Shown: piece after piece, positions 21,825 through 28,258 of the stretch
How positions within the stretch are numbered: the first letter of the stretch is position 1
How the letters are laid out: each line of letters begins with the position of its first letter
DNA from: a virus
Strand: one strand, 5' to 3'
Length of the DNA: 28,258 nucleotides
IMG/VR virus record: IMGVR_UViG_3300035698_006258
Coordinates: 1 to 28,258 of that record
Translations under genes and position numbers: made by a program
The notes under the pieces: generated by a model
What the model was told of the DNA's origin: nothing
Seen by the model: only the letters and a program-made list of their open reading frames with translations
Databases searched by the model: none

Positions 21825-22002
21825 GATGGATTGTTATAATCACCCTGAACGATATGAAGATGATGAAGATGGTGATTCAAGTATGGGTTCGGATGCTGAG
21901 GTAGAAGAAGAGTTATGGATACAGATTCGGAAGGCTATAATGGATTATGTTAATTTTAAAGTAGCAATAAAAGAAGGAGATAAGTATGAAAAAGGTAGTT
22001 AA
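21814..22002 (+). CDS. Small acidic protein between portal and protease
   Basis: 62 residues; ATG 21814 has AGAGG about 9 bases upstream, whereas ATG 21805 is too close to it. Strongly acidic in the middle (YEDDEDGDSSMGSDAEVEEE), then a helix with LWIQIRKAIMDYVNFKVAIK. It overlaps the portal end by 11 bases and the protease start by 17 bases, indicating coupled translation. A head-assembly accessory role is suggested by position only. Confidence 0.55.
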   Translation: MKNKMDCYNHPERYEDDEDGDSSMGSDAEVEEELWIQIRKAIMDYVNFKVAIKEGDKYEKGS

Positions 22003-23041
22003 ATTAAGTAATATATTGAACAAATTAGATGACGGTTATGCTAATGAACTAAAACAGGCGGTTAAATCCGAGAATCTTGATATAGACGATTTAGAGGTCT
22101 ATCGTAAGGATTATGCCGTAGAAACAAAAGCTAGTTTAGAAGAGGGTTCTAGAACTGTTATTAAATACGTTTCTACAAGAACAGTTGACCAAGTTGGTGA
22201 TGTTGTTATGCCTAAAGGACTTTCTTTTAAGCAGTTCAAGAAAACTGGAATGCCTGTATTTTATAATCATAATTACTCTATGCCACAAATTGGTAGGGAC
22301 GAATGGGTAAAAGCCGACGAGTATGGTGTAAAAGTAAAGATGAAATATGCCGACTTAGGTGAAGGAACTTTAGCTGATATCCTTTGGAAACTAACTTCTC
22401 AAGATATGAATAAACAGAGTTCGATAGGGTTAATTCCTTTAGAGGTCATTAGAGAAACGGATGACGAATTCAAAAGTGCGGTTAGAACATTGGCAAAAGA
22501 ATGGCCGGAGTTCAGAGCTACACAGAAGGCTTGTAGGCGAATTATAACAAAGGCTATCTGTTTCGAACATTCTGATTGCTCAATGGCGTGTAACACAGAT
22601 ACGGACGTTATAGCTGTTTCAAAGGCTTTTCAAGAGGCTGGTGCTGATGAGAAGATACTTAAACAGTTGGGTATGCCTATTCCTGTAACGGATGCGGATT
22701 TGTCGTATACTGTTGACGCCGAAGAGGTTGTAGTTGTTGAAACCAAGGAAGCAGAGCATAATGACCTTGATTTTGGTGAAGATGCTGATACCGAAGAGGT
22801 CGTAGAAGCTGTAGAAGCTGTAGAGGAAGTTAAAGAAGAGGAAGTTAAGGTAGAAGAGGTAGAAGAGGTAGAAGCAGTTGTAGAGGAAGAGGTTATAGAG
22901 GAAAAGGTAGAGAAAAAGAAGGTGACGATGGTTAAACAGCCTCGTATTGTTAAGTTAATTCAAGGACCATCTGTTTCAAAGGAGGAGTTTAACGATATGG
23001 TTCAAAAGGAATTAAGAAGGAAGATGGGAAGATTATTGTAA
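21986..23041 (+). CDS. Prohead protease (S78-like) fused to an acidic scaffold-like tail
   Basis: 351 residues, ATG with AAGGAG 7 bases upstream. Residues about 40-200 show the HK97-type prohead protease pattern: STRTVDQVGDVVMPKGL, VFYNHNYSMPQIGR with the probable catalytic His 95, and NKQSSIGLIPLEV with the nucleophile Ser 145 or 146, about 50 residues later as in HK97. Residues about 235-310 are a long Glu/Val-rich acidic region (EEVVEAVEAVEEVKEEEVKV), followed by a basic helix (VSKEEFNDMVQKELRRKMG). This resembles a scaffolding domain with a capsid-binding end, so one polypeptide may both scaffold and mature the head. No separate scaffold gene is seen. Confidence 0.85.
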   Translation: MKKVVKLSNILNKLDDGYANELKQAVKSENLDIDDLEVYRKDYAVETKASLEEGSRTVIKYVSTRTVDQVGDVVMPKGLSFKQFKKTGMPVFYNHNYSMPQIGRDEWVKADEYGVKVKMKYADLGEGTLADILWKLTSQDMNKQSSIGLIPLEVIRETDDEFKSAVRTLAKEWPEFRATQKACRRIITKAICFEHSDCSMACNTDTDVIAVSKAFQEAGADEKILKQLGMPIPVTDADLSYTVDAEEVVVVETKEAEHNDLDFGEDADTEEVVEAVEAVEEVKEEEVKVEEVEEVEAVVEEEVIEEKVEKKKVTMVKQPRIVKLIQGPSVSKEEFNDMVQKELRRKMGRLL

Positions 23042-23062
23042 TATTAATAATGATTTAGTGTA

Positions 23063-23080
23063 AAAGTTATTAATATTGTG
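23063..23080 (+). promoter_or_regulatory. Second copy of the 18-bp upstream element
   Basis: AAAGTTATTAATATTGTG is identical to 17627-17644 and is followed by the similar TTGTAGG. It lies in the 131-base gap before the first capsid gene, about 90 bases from its ATG. Candidate promoter that boosts capsid expression. Confidence 0.5.
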
Positions 23081-23172
23081 TTGTAGGTGAAGCTATAAGT
23101 TAGAGCTGGAGCTGTTAAAAGCAGGTTAACTAACGGAAAAGCAACCATAGTAAATCAAATGAGGAATATAAA

Positions 23173-24423
23173 ATGAAGTTTATTAAGTTAATTAAGAAAT
23201 ATATGGACGAAGATGACGCTGTTTATGAAGTCGGCTCCGTTCTTGAAGTTAGTGATGATGTTGCAGATGAGCTTATTAAAGGTGAAAGAGCCGAAGCGCA
23301 TTCTGGTATCGTTACTGAAGTAAAGGCTGAAGATGTAGTTGGTGCAGTTCAAAAGGCAGTAGCAGAAGCAATGGAAACTAAAGCAGTTGAAACAAAGGCT
23401 GTTGAAGTTGAAGTTATTGAAGATGCTCCTCTTTGGAAGGATAGTTCTGAGTTTATTGATGCCGTTATGAAAGCTGGTACGGGACAATCTCCTGATGAAA
23501 GGCTTTATAAATCCACAGGTCAGAACGAAACGACTGACGCTGATGGTGGCTTCCTTGTCGAACACAGAATTGGTAATGAAATCTATGCGGCTGCTGCTCA
23601 AGCCTCTATTCTGTTGCCTAAATGCGACGTAATGGAGATTGGTCCTAACGCTAACGGAATGAAGATAAATCAGTCTAACGAATCCGAAAGAAGTGCAACA
23701 ACTTTGTTCGGAGGAGTAAGAGTGTATAGTCCTGCCGAGGGGGTGGCGAAAACAGTTTTTAAGAAAGCCTTCGCCCAGGTAGACATCAGTTTGGGTAAAA
23801 CTTTCGCAGTTTTTGCCGCTACTGATGAACTGTTGTCTGATAGAGTTGGCTTGCTTTCTCGTATGAAAAGTGAAGTTGGAGCTGCGCTGGCATGGATTGC
23901 AGATGACGATATTCTACACGGAACAACTAATACCGACATGATTGAGATTGAAGGTCATGCCGCTACGGTGGCTGTTGCAGTTGCTGGGGCAAATCCTACA
24001 GCCGCAGAGCTGACCAATATGTATACGGCTATGCTTCCTGGCTCATTGCCTAGAGCTGAGTGGTATATGTCCTTAAGTCAGTATGCCGCTTGTATGCAGT
24101 TGGAAGATGCATCTGGTAGAAAATTGATTCAGCCTTCGTTCGAGCTTGCTGCCTACGGCACTTTGTTCAACAAGAAAATCAATATTCTTGAACAGTGCGA
24201 TGTTGATGCTCAACCTACGAGCATATGCTTTCTTGACTTGAGCCAGTATCTTGTCATTAAGCGTGGCGGAATTTCTGAAGCCTCGTCTATCCATGTTAAG
24301 TTTTTGGAAGATGAGCAACTTTTCAGATTCGGAACACGCACAGGCGGGTCGCCTAAGTTGGCTTCTACCATTACATTGCCTGATACAAGCATTGTAAGTC
24401 CGTTTGTTACAAGAGCTGTATAA
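23173..24423 (+). CDS. Major capsid protein-like, first of two (HK97 fold)
   Basis: 416 residues, ATG with TGAGGA 7 bases upstream. Residues 1-110 form a helical, acidic leader (EVGSVLEVSDDVADELIKGE, then AVQKAVAEAMETKAVETKAV) resembling an N-terminal delta/scaffold segment. The HK97 core follows: STGQNETTDADGGFLVEH, ANGMKINQS, FKKAFAQVDISLGKTFAVFA, ALAWIADDDILHG, then LDLSQYLVIKRGG and LEDEQLFRFGTRTGG near the end. It shares STGQNE, SQY[LV] and the [LV]EDE region with the next gene, so the two are paralogues. It lacks the poly-serine extension found there. It could be the main shell subunit or a partner with a distinct lattice position. Confidence 0.85.
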   Translation: MKFIKLIKKYMDEDDAVYEVGSVLEVSDDVADELIKGERAEAHSGIVTEVKAEDVVGAVQKAVAEAMETKAVETKAVEVEVIEDAPLWKDSSEFIDAVMKAGTGQSPDERLYKSTGQNETTDADGGFLVEHRIGNEIYAAAAQASILLPKCDVMEIGPNANGMKINQSNESERSATTLFGGVRVYSPAEGVAKTVFKKAFAQVDISLGKTFAVFAATDELLSDRVGLLSRMKSEVGAALAWIADDDILHGTTNTDMIEIEGHAATVAVAVAGANPTAAELTNMYTAMLPGSLPRAEWYMSLSQYAACMQLEDASGRKLIQPSFELAAYGTLFNKKINILEQCDVDAQPTSICFLDLSQYLVIKRGGISEASSIHVKFLEDEQLFRFGTRTGGSPKLASTITLPDTSIVSPFVTRAV

Positions 24424-24436
24424 ATAGTTAGATTTG

Positions 24437-24468
24437 AGGGATGGTCGGAGATAAAACCGACCATCCCT
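24437..24468 (+). terminator. Strong hairpin between the two capsid genes
   Basis: A 12-base perfect stem, AGGGATGGTCGG and CCGACCATCCCT, with an 8-base loop, 14 bases after the first capsid gene. Only three T residues (two beyond the paired one) follow, so it may be a partial terminator or an mRNA-stabilising hairpin that sets the ratio of the two capsid proteins. Confidence 0.6.
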
Positions 24469-24512
24469 TTCATCGCTTGCCCACTACTGGGTTAAACGAA
24501 GGAGATGAGAAG

Positions 24513-25970
24513 ATGAAGAAAGATAAGAGAATAGAGCTTGGCAAGGCGCTTCAAAAAATTGTCAAATCCACAGGACAGAACGAGGCAGTAGCCCTAGAAG
24601 GCGGAAACCTTGTCAATCATAATATCATACCTGAAATTCTTTCACCTAACTTTATGGCTGGAACGCTATATGAAAGGTGTAAGATTTTTAACGTCGGTGA
24701 TAATACCTCTGGGATTAAATTGCCTATCGCTGATGAAGCAACCCGTAATACTTCTGGTATCAAGGGTGGAGTTCTTGCATATGTCGTAGGCGAAGGCGAT
24801 GCTAAAACCCCTTCTGATGCTAAATTCAGTATTCTTGATTTAGGTTTTAATAAGATAGCTGTTGTTATTCCTTTAACTGATGAGATTAAGCAGGATTCAG
24901 AATTGCTTGTTCAGTATGTAAGTGATGCGGCTAAAGAAGCTATTCAATGGATGGTTGACAGAAACATTATTTATGGTAATGCTCTTAATGGAATTGTTGC
25001 AAGTGCCGCTACTGGTGATTCTGCAATCTCCTCACCTATAACTGCCGCTGAATTGAAAGATATCTATGATATGTATTATGGTGGTAAAGAGGGTGTATGG
25101 GTAATGGGACAGGATTTATGGGTTGAAGTTGGTGATCTATGGAATTCTATTGCAACTCAGGCTCCTGGCATTCCACTTACATTTGAGGGTGGAGATGCAT
25201 ACCTTTGGGGACATAAGGTAATAGTTTCTGATGTAGTTACTGATAGGCAAATCATGATTGGCGATTTTAGTCAATATGTGATTGTTCAGAAAGAGATTAC
25301 AGAAGCTATTAATGAATCGCTTAAGTTTGTTGAGGACGAAAGTTATCTTAGATTTGTTCTTCGAATTAATGGTGATGTCACTTGGGTTTCAGGTTTAACT
25401 ACTACGGATGGTTCAAAGGTTTATCCTTTTGTTGTTAATACTGCGGCTGAAGGTAGTTCTTCTAGTTCTAGTTCGTCTAGTTCTGTTGATTCTAGTTCTT
25501 CTAGTTCTCAATCAAATAGTTCGAATAGTTCTTCAAGCCAGTCAACGTCATCTAGTTCATCTAGTTCTGTTGATTCTAGTTCTTCTGAAAGTTCTGAAGA
25601 TACTGCAAGCACCACTAGTTCTTCTAGTTCATTGGAAGGATGTTGCGCTACTTATGCAGGAACAGCCTTTACTACGACTGCCTTGAATGGTGATTGGGCT
25701 TATGATGGCGACTATCCTCCAGTTCCTCCGGCAGCTACTGGATATCCAAGTTATGTTAATCAGACTGGGACTTACTACTTATGGTATGAGTCTGTTACGG
25801 GCTATTGGGCTATGAGTGCCGATAAGGGTGATCCTCAAGTATCTTGGGTGTCTACTACGGATACGCAAGTTTCATGTCCTGATGGGGATGTATGGGTTAA
25901 CGAGTCTGGAATCATTACTTGCACTGAAATGAGTTCAAGTTCGAGTTCTGAATCGACTGTCGGTCAATAA
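24513..25970 (+). CDS. Major capsid protein-like, second of two, with poly-Ser tether and display domain
   Basis: 485 residues. Start 24513 has AAGGAG 8 bases upstream; an in-frame ATG at 24441 lies within the hairpin. Residues 1-310 are an HK97-fold core: STGQNEAVALEGGNLVNH, SGIKLPIADE, DLGFNKIAVVIPLTDE, AIQWMVDRNIIYGNA, YLWGHKVIVSDVV, GDFSQYVIVQKE and FVEDESYLRFVLR. Residues about 315-375 are poly-Ser with VD, QS and SES interruptions. Residues about 376-470 form a domain beginning GCCATYAG with YYLWYESVTGYWAMSADKG, of the type repeated in the poly-Ser tail protein. A final short Ser tract ends it. The tethered domain should project from the capsid surface, perhaps for adhesion. Confidence 0.85.
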   Translation: MKKDKRIELGKALQKIVKSTGQNEAVALEGGNLVNHNIIPEILSPNFMAGTLYERCKIFNVGDNTSGIKLPIADEATRNTSGIKGGVLAYVVGEGDAKTPSDAKFSILDLGFNKIAVVIPLTDEIKQDSELLVQYVSDAAKEAIQWMVDRNIIYGNALNGIVASAATGDSAISSPITAAELKDIYDMYYGGKEGVWVMGQDLWVEVGDLWNSIATQAPGIPLTFEGGDAYLWGHKVIVSDVVTDRQIMIGDFSQYVIVQKEITEAINESLKFVEDESYLRFVLRINGDVTWVSGLTTTDGSKVYPFVVNTAAEGSSSSSSSSSSVDSSSSSSQSNSSNSSSSQSTSSSSSSSVDSSSSESSEDTASTTSSSSSLEGCCATYAGTAFTTTALNGDWAYDGDYPPVPPAATGYPSYVNQTGTYYLWYESVTGYWAMSADKGDPQVSWVSTTDTQVSCPDGDVWVNESGIITCTEMSSSSSSESTVGQ

Positions 25971-25979
25971 GAATTAAAG

Positions 25980-26011
25980 TGAGTGGGTTGGGTTTAATCC
26001 TGACCCACTCA
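25980..26011 (+). terminator. Hairpin after the second capsid gene
   Basis: TGAGTGGGT pairs with ACCCACTCA, extended inward by two G-U and two G-C pairs to a 6-base loop. It begins 10 bases after the capsid stop and ends 15 bases before the next start. No U-tract follows, so it may stabilise the upstream mRNA rather than stop transcription fully. Confidence 0.5.
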
Positions 26012-26025
26012 TAAATGGAGGCTAT

Positions 26026-26931
26026 ATGTCTACTGCCACAACAGGAATAACAAACCTCTATCTTTATTCTAAGTATGTGAACGATGTAAATGATGACCCT
26101 ACCGCTGACTCTTCTGCTCAAGAAACACTTAAATATGTTATTGACCAAACGAATGAATTGATAGGTCAGAAATGCGCTCGTAATTTTGGTTCTGCTGAAT
26201 ATAAAGAGTGGGTTGATACTAAGGGCGAATCTTACGTTGTTTTAAATAACTATCCTATTACAAAGGTTAAACTCGTTGCTCCTAATGCAGATGATTATTT
26301 AACTGTAGAGGGAACAGGATTTTCATTGGCTACGGTTTCAAGTAATAATGCTTCAATGATATTAACTTCTATTGCAACTGATGGCGCTACTGAAACAGAG
26401 AATGTGTTAAATTATTCTTCTTATTCAAACGTTGCTTCATTGGTAACTGCTATTGATTTAGTTAGTGGATGGGATGCTGAAACTCTCGGAACAAATGAAA
26501 GTAAAATAACTGAACTTCTTCGTCCTATTGAAAGTGGATGGGCGTTAGATGAGAAAGTATATTTAAGTGGACCATATCTTGGAAGTAGTGCAAGGGTTTC
26601 TTGTGACTCTGATGCTATACTTGATTTAGGTTCTGATTATTGGGGTGAAGGTTATTCTTGTAGTTCGTCTATATTTGTATGGTATGTTGCTGGATATACG
26701 TTGCCTGTATGCGATGCTTCTGGTGGAACTTTAACGACTGTTGGTAATGTTCCTGAAGCGCTCACATACCTAGCGAACGTTATTGTTAAAGATTATCTTG
26801 ATTCTAAAGATGAAGATAGGAACATGAAGTCTGAGAAAGATGGTGATTACAGTTATACAAGAGATGGAATAAGCTCGGCAATTGACAGGCATTGGAGCGA
26901 CTTAAATCAATATGCAAGGAAATCGGTGTAA
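26026..26931 (+). CDS. Head-tail connector (gp6-like) with inserted domain
   Basis: 301 residues, ATG with GGAGG 6 bases upstream. The ends match HK97-gp6-like adaptors: an N-terminal helix with ETLKYVIDQTNELIGQKCAR, then YKEWVDTKGESYVVLNNYPI with ITKVKLV, and a C-terminal part with VPEALTYLANVIVKDYLD, GDYSYTRDG and LNQYARKSV. Typical members have about 100-200 residues. The excess lies in the middle (about 100-235), a Ser/Thr/Gly-rich insertion with aromatic residues (VYLSGPYLGSSARVSC, IFVWYVAGYTLP). It binds beneath the portal as a ring. Its last base overlaps the next gene (TAATG). Confidence 0.75.
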   Translation: MSTATTGITNLYLYSKYVNDVNDDPTADSSAQETLKYVIDQTNELIGQKCARNFGSAEYKEWVDTKGESYVVLNNYPITKVKLVAPNADDYLTVEGTGFSLATVSSNNASMILTSIATDGATETENVLNYSSYSNVASLVTAIDLVSGWDAETLGTNESKITELLRPIESGWALDEKVYLSGPYLGSSARVSCDSDAILDLGSDYWGEGYSCSSSIFVWYVAGYTLPVCDASGGTLTTVGNVPEALTYLANVIVKDYLDSKDEDRNMKSEKDGDYSYTRDGISSAIDRHWSDLNQYARKSV

Positions 26932-27248
26932 TGAGTAGGAAAACTTCCAGAAACAGCGTTATGAGTGTTAAGCGGTTGAAACTTAACGCTCAGGATGCCG
27001 TAGGTGGGATTACACAATTAAAAACAACTGTATTCAAGGCTTCCTGTAGGGTTAGGCAGTTGAATGCTGATGAGCGGGCAGTAGGGGGTAAGAATGGTGT
27101 TGTATCTACTCATAGGGTGTATTGTAATCTCCTTGATGTTAGAAATGGTGACGAGGTTATTATCAAGAAAAAGGTGTATGACGTTAATACGATAAATGCA
27201 TTAAGTCATGATAGAAGTTTAGAGGTTGATGTAACATTAAGGAATTGA
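26931..27248 (+). CDS. Head-closure / head-tail joining protein
   Basis: 105 residues; the ATG overlaps the previous stop by one base, and a proposed start at 26892 would lie inside the connector gene. The core CRVRQLNADERAVGGKNG, then STHRVYCNLL, IIKKKVYDVNTINALS and LEVDVTLRN fits the small beta-barrel of head-closure or stopper proteins (Phage_H_T_join type). It would sit below the connector ring and retain the DNA until the tail docks. Flanking genes support the call. Confidence 0.7.
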   Translation: MSRKTSRNSVMSVKRLKLNAQDAVGGITQLKTTVFKASCRVRQLNADERAVGGKNGVVSTHRVYCNLLDVRNGDEVIIKKKVYDVNTINALSHDRSLEVDVTLRN

Positions 27249-27255
27249 GGGCATA

Positions 27256-27561
27256 ATGGGAATTAGAATTAAATGGCATCCACAAAACTTCAACAATAGG
27301 TTAGAAAAGGATGTGGATAAGAGAACGGGTAGAAGTGCTAAAGAGTTTGTTGAATTTTCTAAACGTTATGCCCCTGTTGAGTCTGGCGAATTAAAGGCTT
27401 CAATTAATTATAAGAAGAAACACAAGATGGAATATATTGTTGGTTCGAGTGTTCCTTATGCGAAGTATGTTGAATATGGAACTTCTAAGAGAGCGCCTAA
27501 TCCGTTTTTCAGAAGAGCGTTAGCCGCATTTAGGCGTAAAATACAAGGGAACTTTAAATAA
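27256..27561 (+). CDS. HK97 gp10-like neck/tail-completion protein
   Basis: 101 residues with GAGGG about 6 bases upstream. The hallmark of the family is visible: YAPVESGELKASINYKK, YIVGSSVPYAKYVEYGTSKR, then PNPFFRRALAAF. These proteins join the head-closure ring to the tail tube end. The gene order connector, closure, gp10-like and terminator is conserved in siphoviruses. Its stop overlaps the start of the next gene (TAATG). Confidence 0.85.
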   Translation: MGIRIKWHPQNFNNRLEKDVDKRTGRSAKEFVEFSKRYAPVESGELKASINYKKKHKMEYIVGSSVPYAKYVEYGTSKRAPNPFFRRALAAFRRKIQGNFK

Positions 27562-27794
27562 TGGCTTGCAGAGGGTGTAGAAAAAGTAAAAAGGAGTTTA
27601 AAAAAATCATGAGTGAAGAGAAATCAAAAAGAAAAACATTTCAAGAGAAGCAGTTGGAACATTTTATGAAGGTATGTCCTCATGGCGTTCCTGCTACGTA
27701 TTTATGTAGAACTTGCGACAAGATAATTGAGATACCTGCTGATGCTGTTATAAAGCCTGAAGGGTATATTAATGACAATAAAAAGGAAGAGTAA
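27561..27794 (+). CDS. Small Cys-rich, zinc-binding-like protein
   Basis: 77 residues. Begins MACRGCRKSKKEFKK, a CxxC-like pair, and later CPHGVPATYLCRTCDKIIEI, a Cys/His set suited to one zinc. The remainder is Lys/Glu-rich. It is inserted between two conserved neck genes and overlaps both by one base. Not part of the canonical neck set, so it may be an accessory with nucleic-acid or protein-binding ability. Function unknown. Confidence 0.6.
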   Translation: MACRGCRKSKKEFKKIMSEEKSKRKTFQEKQLEHFMKVCPHGVPATYLCRTCDKIIEIPADAVIKPEGYINDNKKEE

Positions 27795-28258
27795 TGATTT
27801 ACGAACTTTCCAAATCTATAATGGATAGATTTAATTCTGCTGATGGCGCTTCGATAAGAGGTGACGTTCAGGGATTATGGGAAGATCTTGCACCTTCAGA
27901 TATAGTATTAGCTACACAGACAGGGGAAGAATTACAACAGAGTGTAAAGCCTTTCATTGTATATACGTTTATAACAACATCGCTTGAACAGAACTTTTGT
28001 GCGGATATGTATAGTCCAATCGTTCAGTTTACCATATTTGGCGATGGAAACAATAAAAGTTCTATTAGTTTGACCCAAATAGGTGTTAAATTATTAAACT
28101 TGTATGTGGGGAAGGTGTATAGCATGGATAATGACTATACGATGATAAGAAATAATGTTATTGACCAAAGCAAGTTTTTGGACGATGACAAAATGTGGAA
28201 TGTTATCTATCAGTTTGAATATATGGTTCAGAAAGATATAACAAGAGAAGAAACATAA
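27794..28258 (+). CDS. Tail-terminator-like / minor tail completion protein
   Basis: 154 residues, complete; its stop is the last three bases of the window. AAGGAAGAG precedes the ATG. The N-terminal helix (MIYELSKSIMDRFNS), a segment with GLWEDLAPSD, then KPFIVYTFITTSLEQNFCAD and PIVQFTIFGD, and the late YQFEYMVQ resemble DUF3168/tail-terminator proteins: short helix, then a four-stranded sheet. It follows the gp10-like gene, where the tail terminator is expected, before the major tail protein. Confidence 0.6.
   Translation: MIYELSKSIMDRFNSADGASIRGDVQGLWEDLAPSDIVLATQTGEELQQSVKPFIVYTFITTSLEQNFCADMYSPIVQFTIFGDGNNKSSISLTQIGVKLLNLYVGKVYSMDNDYTMIRNNVIDQSKFLDDDKMWNVIYQFEYMVQKDITREET

Noticed and set aside
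25408-25686. Plus-strand hydrophobic frame in the second capsid gene
   Set aside because: It is again an out-of-frame reading of poly-Ser codons inside a confident gene; the apparent membrane protein is an artefact.

Overview
The window is a fragment of an AT-rich tailed-bacteriophage genome (or prophage) of siphovirus-like, HK97-type organisation. The evidence is a contiguous block of terminase small and large subunits, portal, S78-type prohead protease, HK97-fold capsid proteins, head-tail connector, head closure, HK97-gp10-like and tail-terminator-like genes, plus tail-fibre genes and many tiny early genes. Genes are tightly packed, often overlapping (TAATG or ATGA), with strong purine-rich ribosome binding sites, as in a bacterial virus. 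I see no integrase, rRNA, tRNA or CRISPR array. The host cannot be named from the sequence. The tail tube and tape-measure genes expected after the last gene are absent, and the first gene is open at base 1, so the window is cut at its left edge and ends at a gene boundary on the right.

Layout. (1) Bases 1-7114 are the end of a late operon: a very large modular poly-serine tail/fibre protein, a beta-helix protein with a C1q/TNF-like C-terminus, a DUF1353-like protein, a small coiled-coil membrane protein, a 64-residue ORF and a phage-encoded sigma-70-family factor. (2) Bases 7115-7744 hold a hairpin terminator, three copies of a 13-21-base repeat, and a sigma-70-type promoter overlapped by a palindromic operator. 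(3) Bases 7745-14273 are an early/accessory region of over 20 small plus-strand genes: two winged-helix proteins, three MORN-like W-x-x-[DN]G-x-x-HR-x-DGPA proteins, zinc-finger proteins, an HNH nuclease, a PD-(D/E)XK nuclease and many short proteins of unknown function. (4) Bases 14424-16176 are a minus-strand adenine methyltransferase split in two and permuted (NPPY subunit first, motif I subunit second). Its 5' end runs into the orphan C-terminus of a plus-strand gene. (5) Bases 16177-17709 are about 1.5 kb without credible genes but full of short phased repeats, a candidate replication origin or regulatory locus. (6) Bases 17710-28258 are the packaging, head and connector module.

The most striking feature is architectural. 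One of two tandem major-capsid-like proteins carries a long poly-serine tether ending in a small tryptophan/tyrosine-rich domain. Domains of the same type, separated by poly-serine tethers, make up much of the large tail protein at the left edge. Capsid and tail therefore seem to display the same class of module on the same kind of linker. A phage sigma factor and an 18-base element repeated exactly upstream of the terminase genes and the first capsid gene suggest a dedicated late-promoter system.
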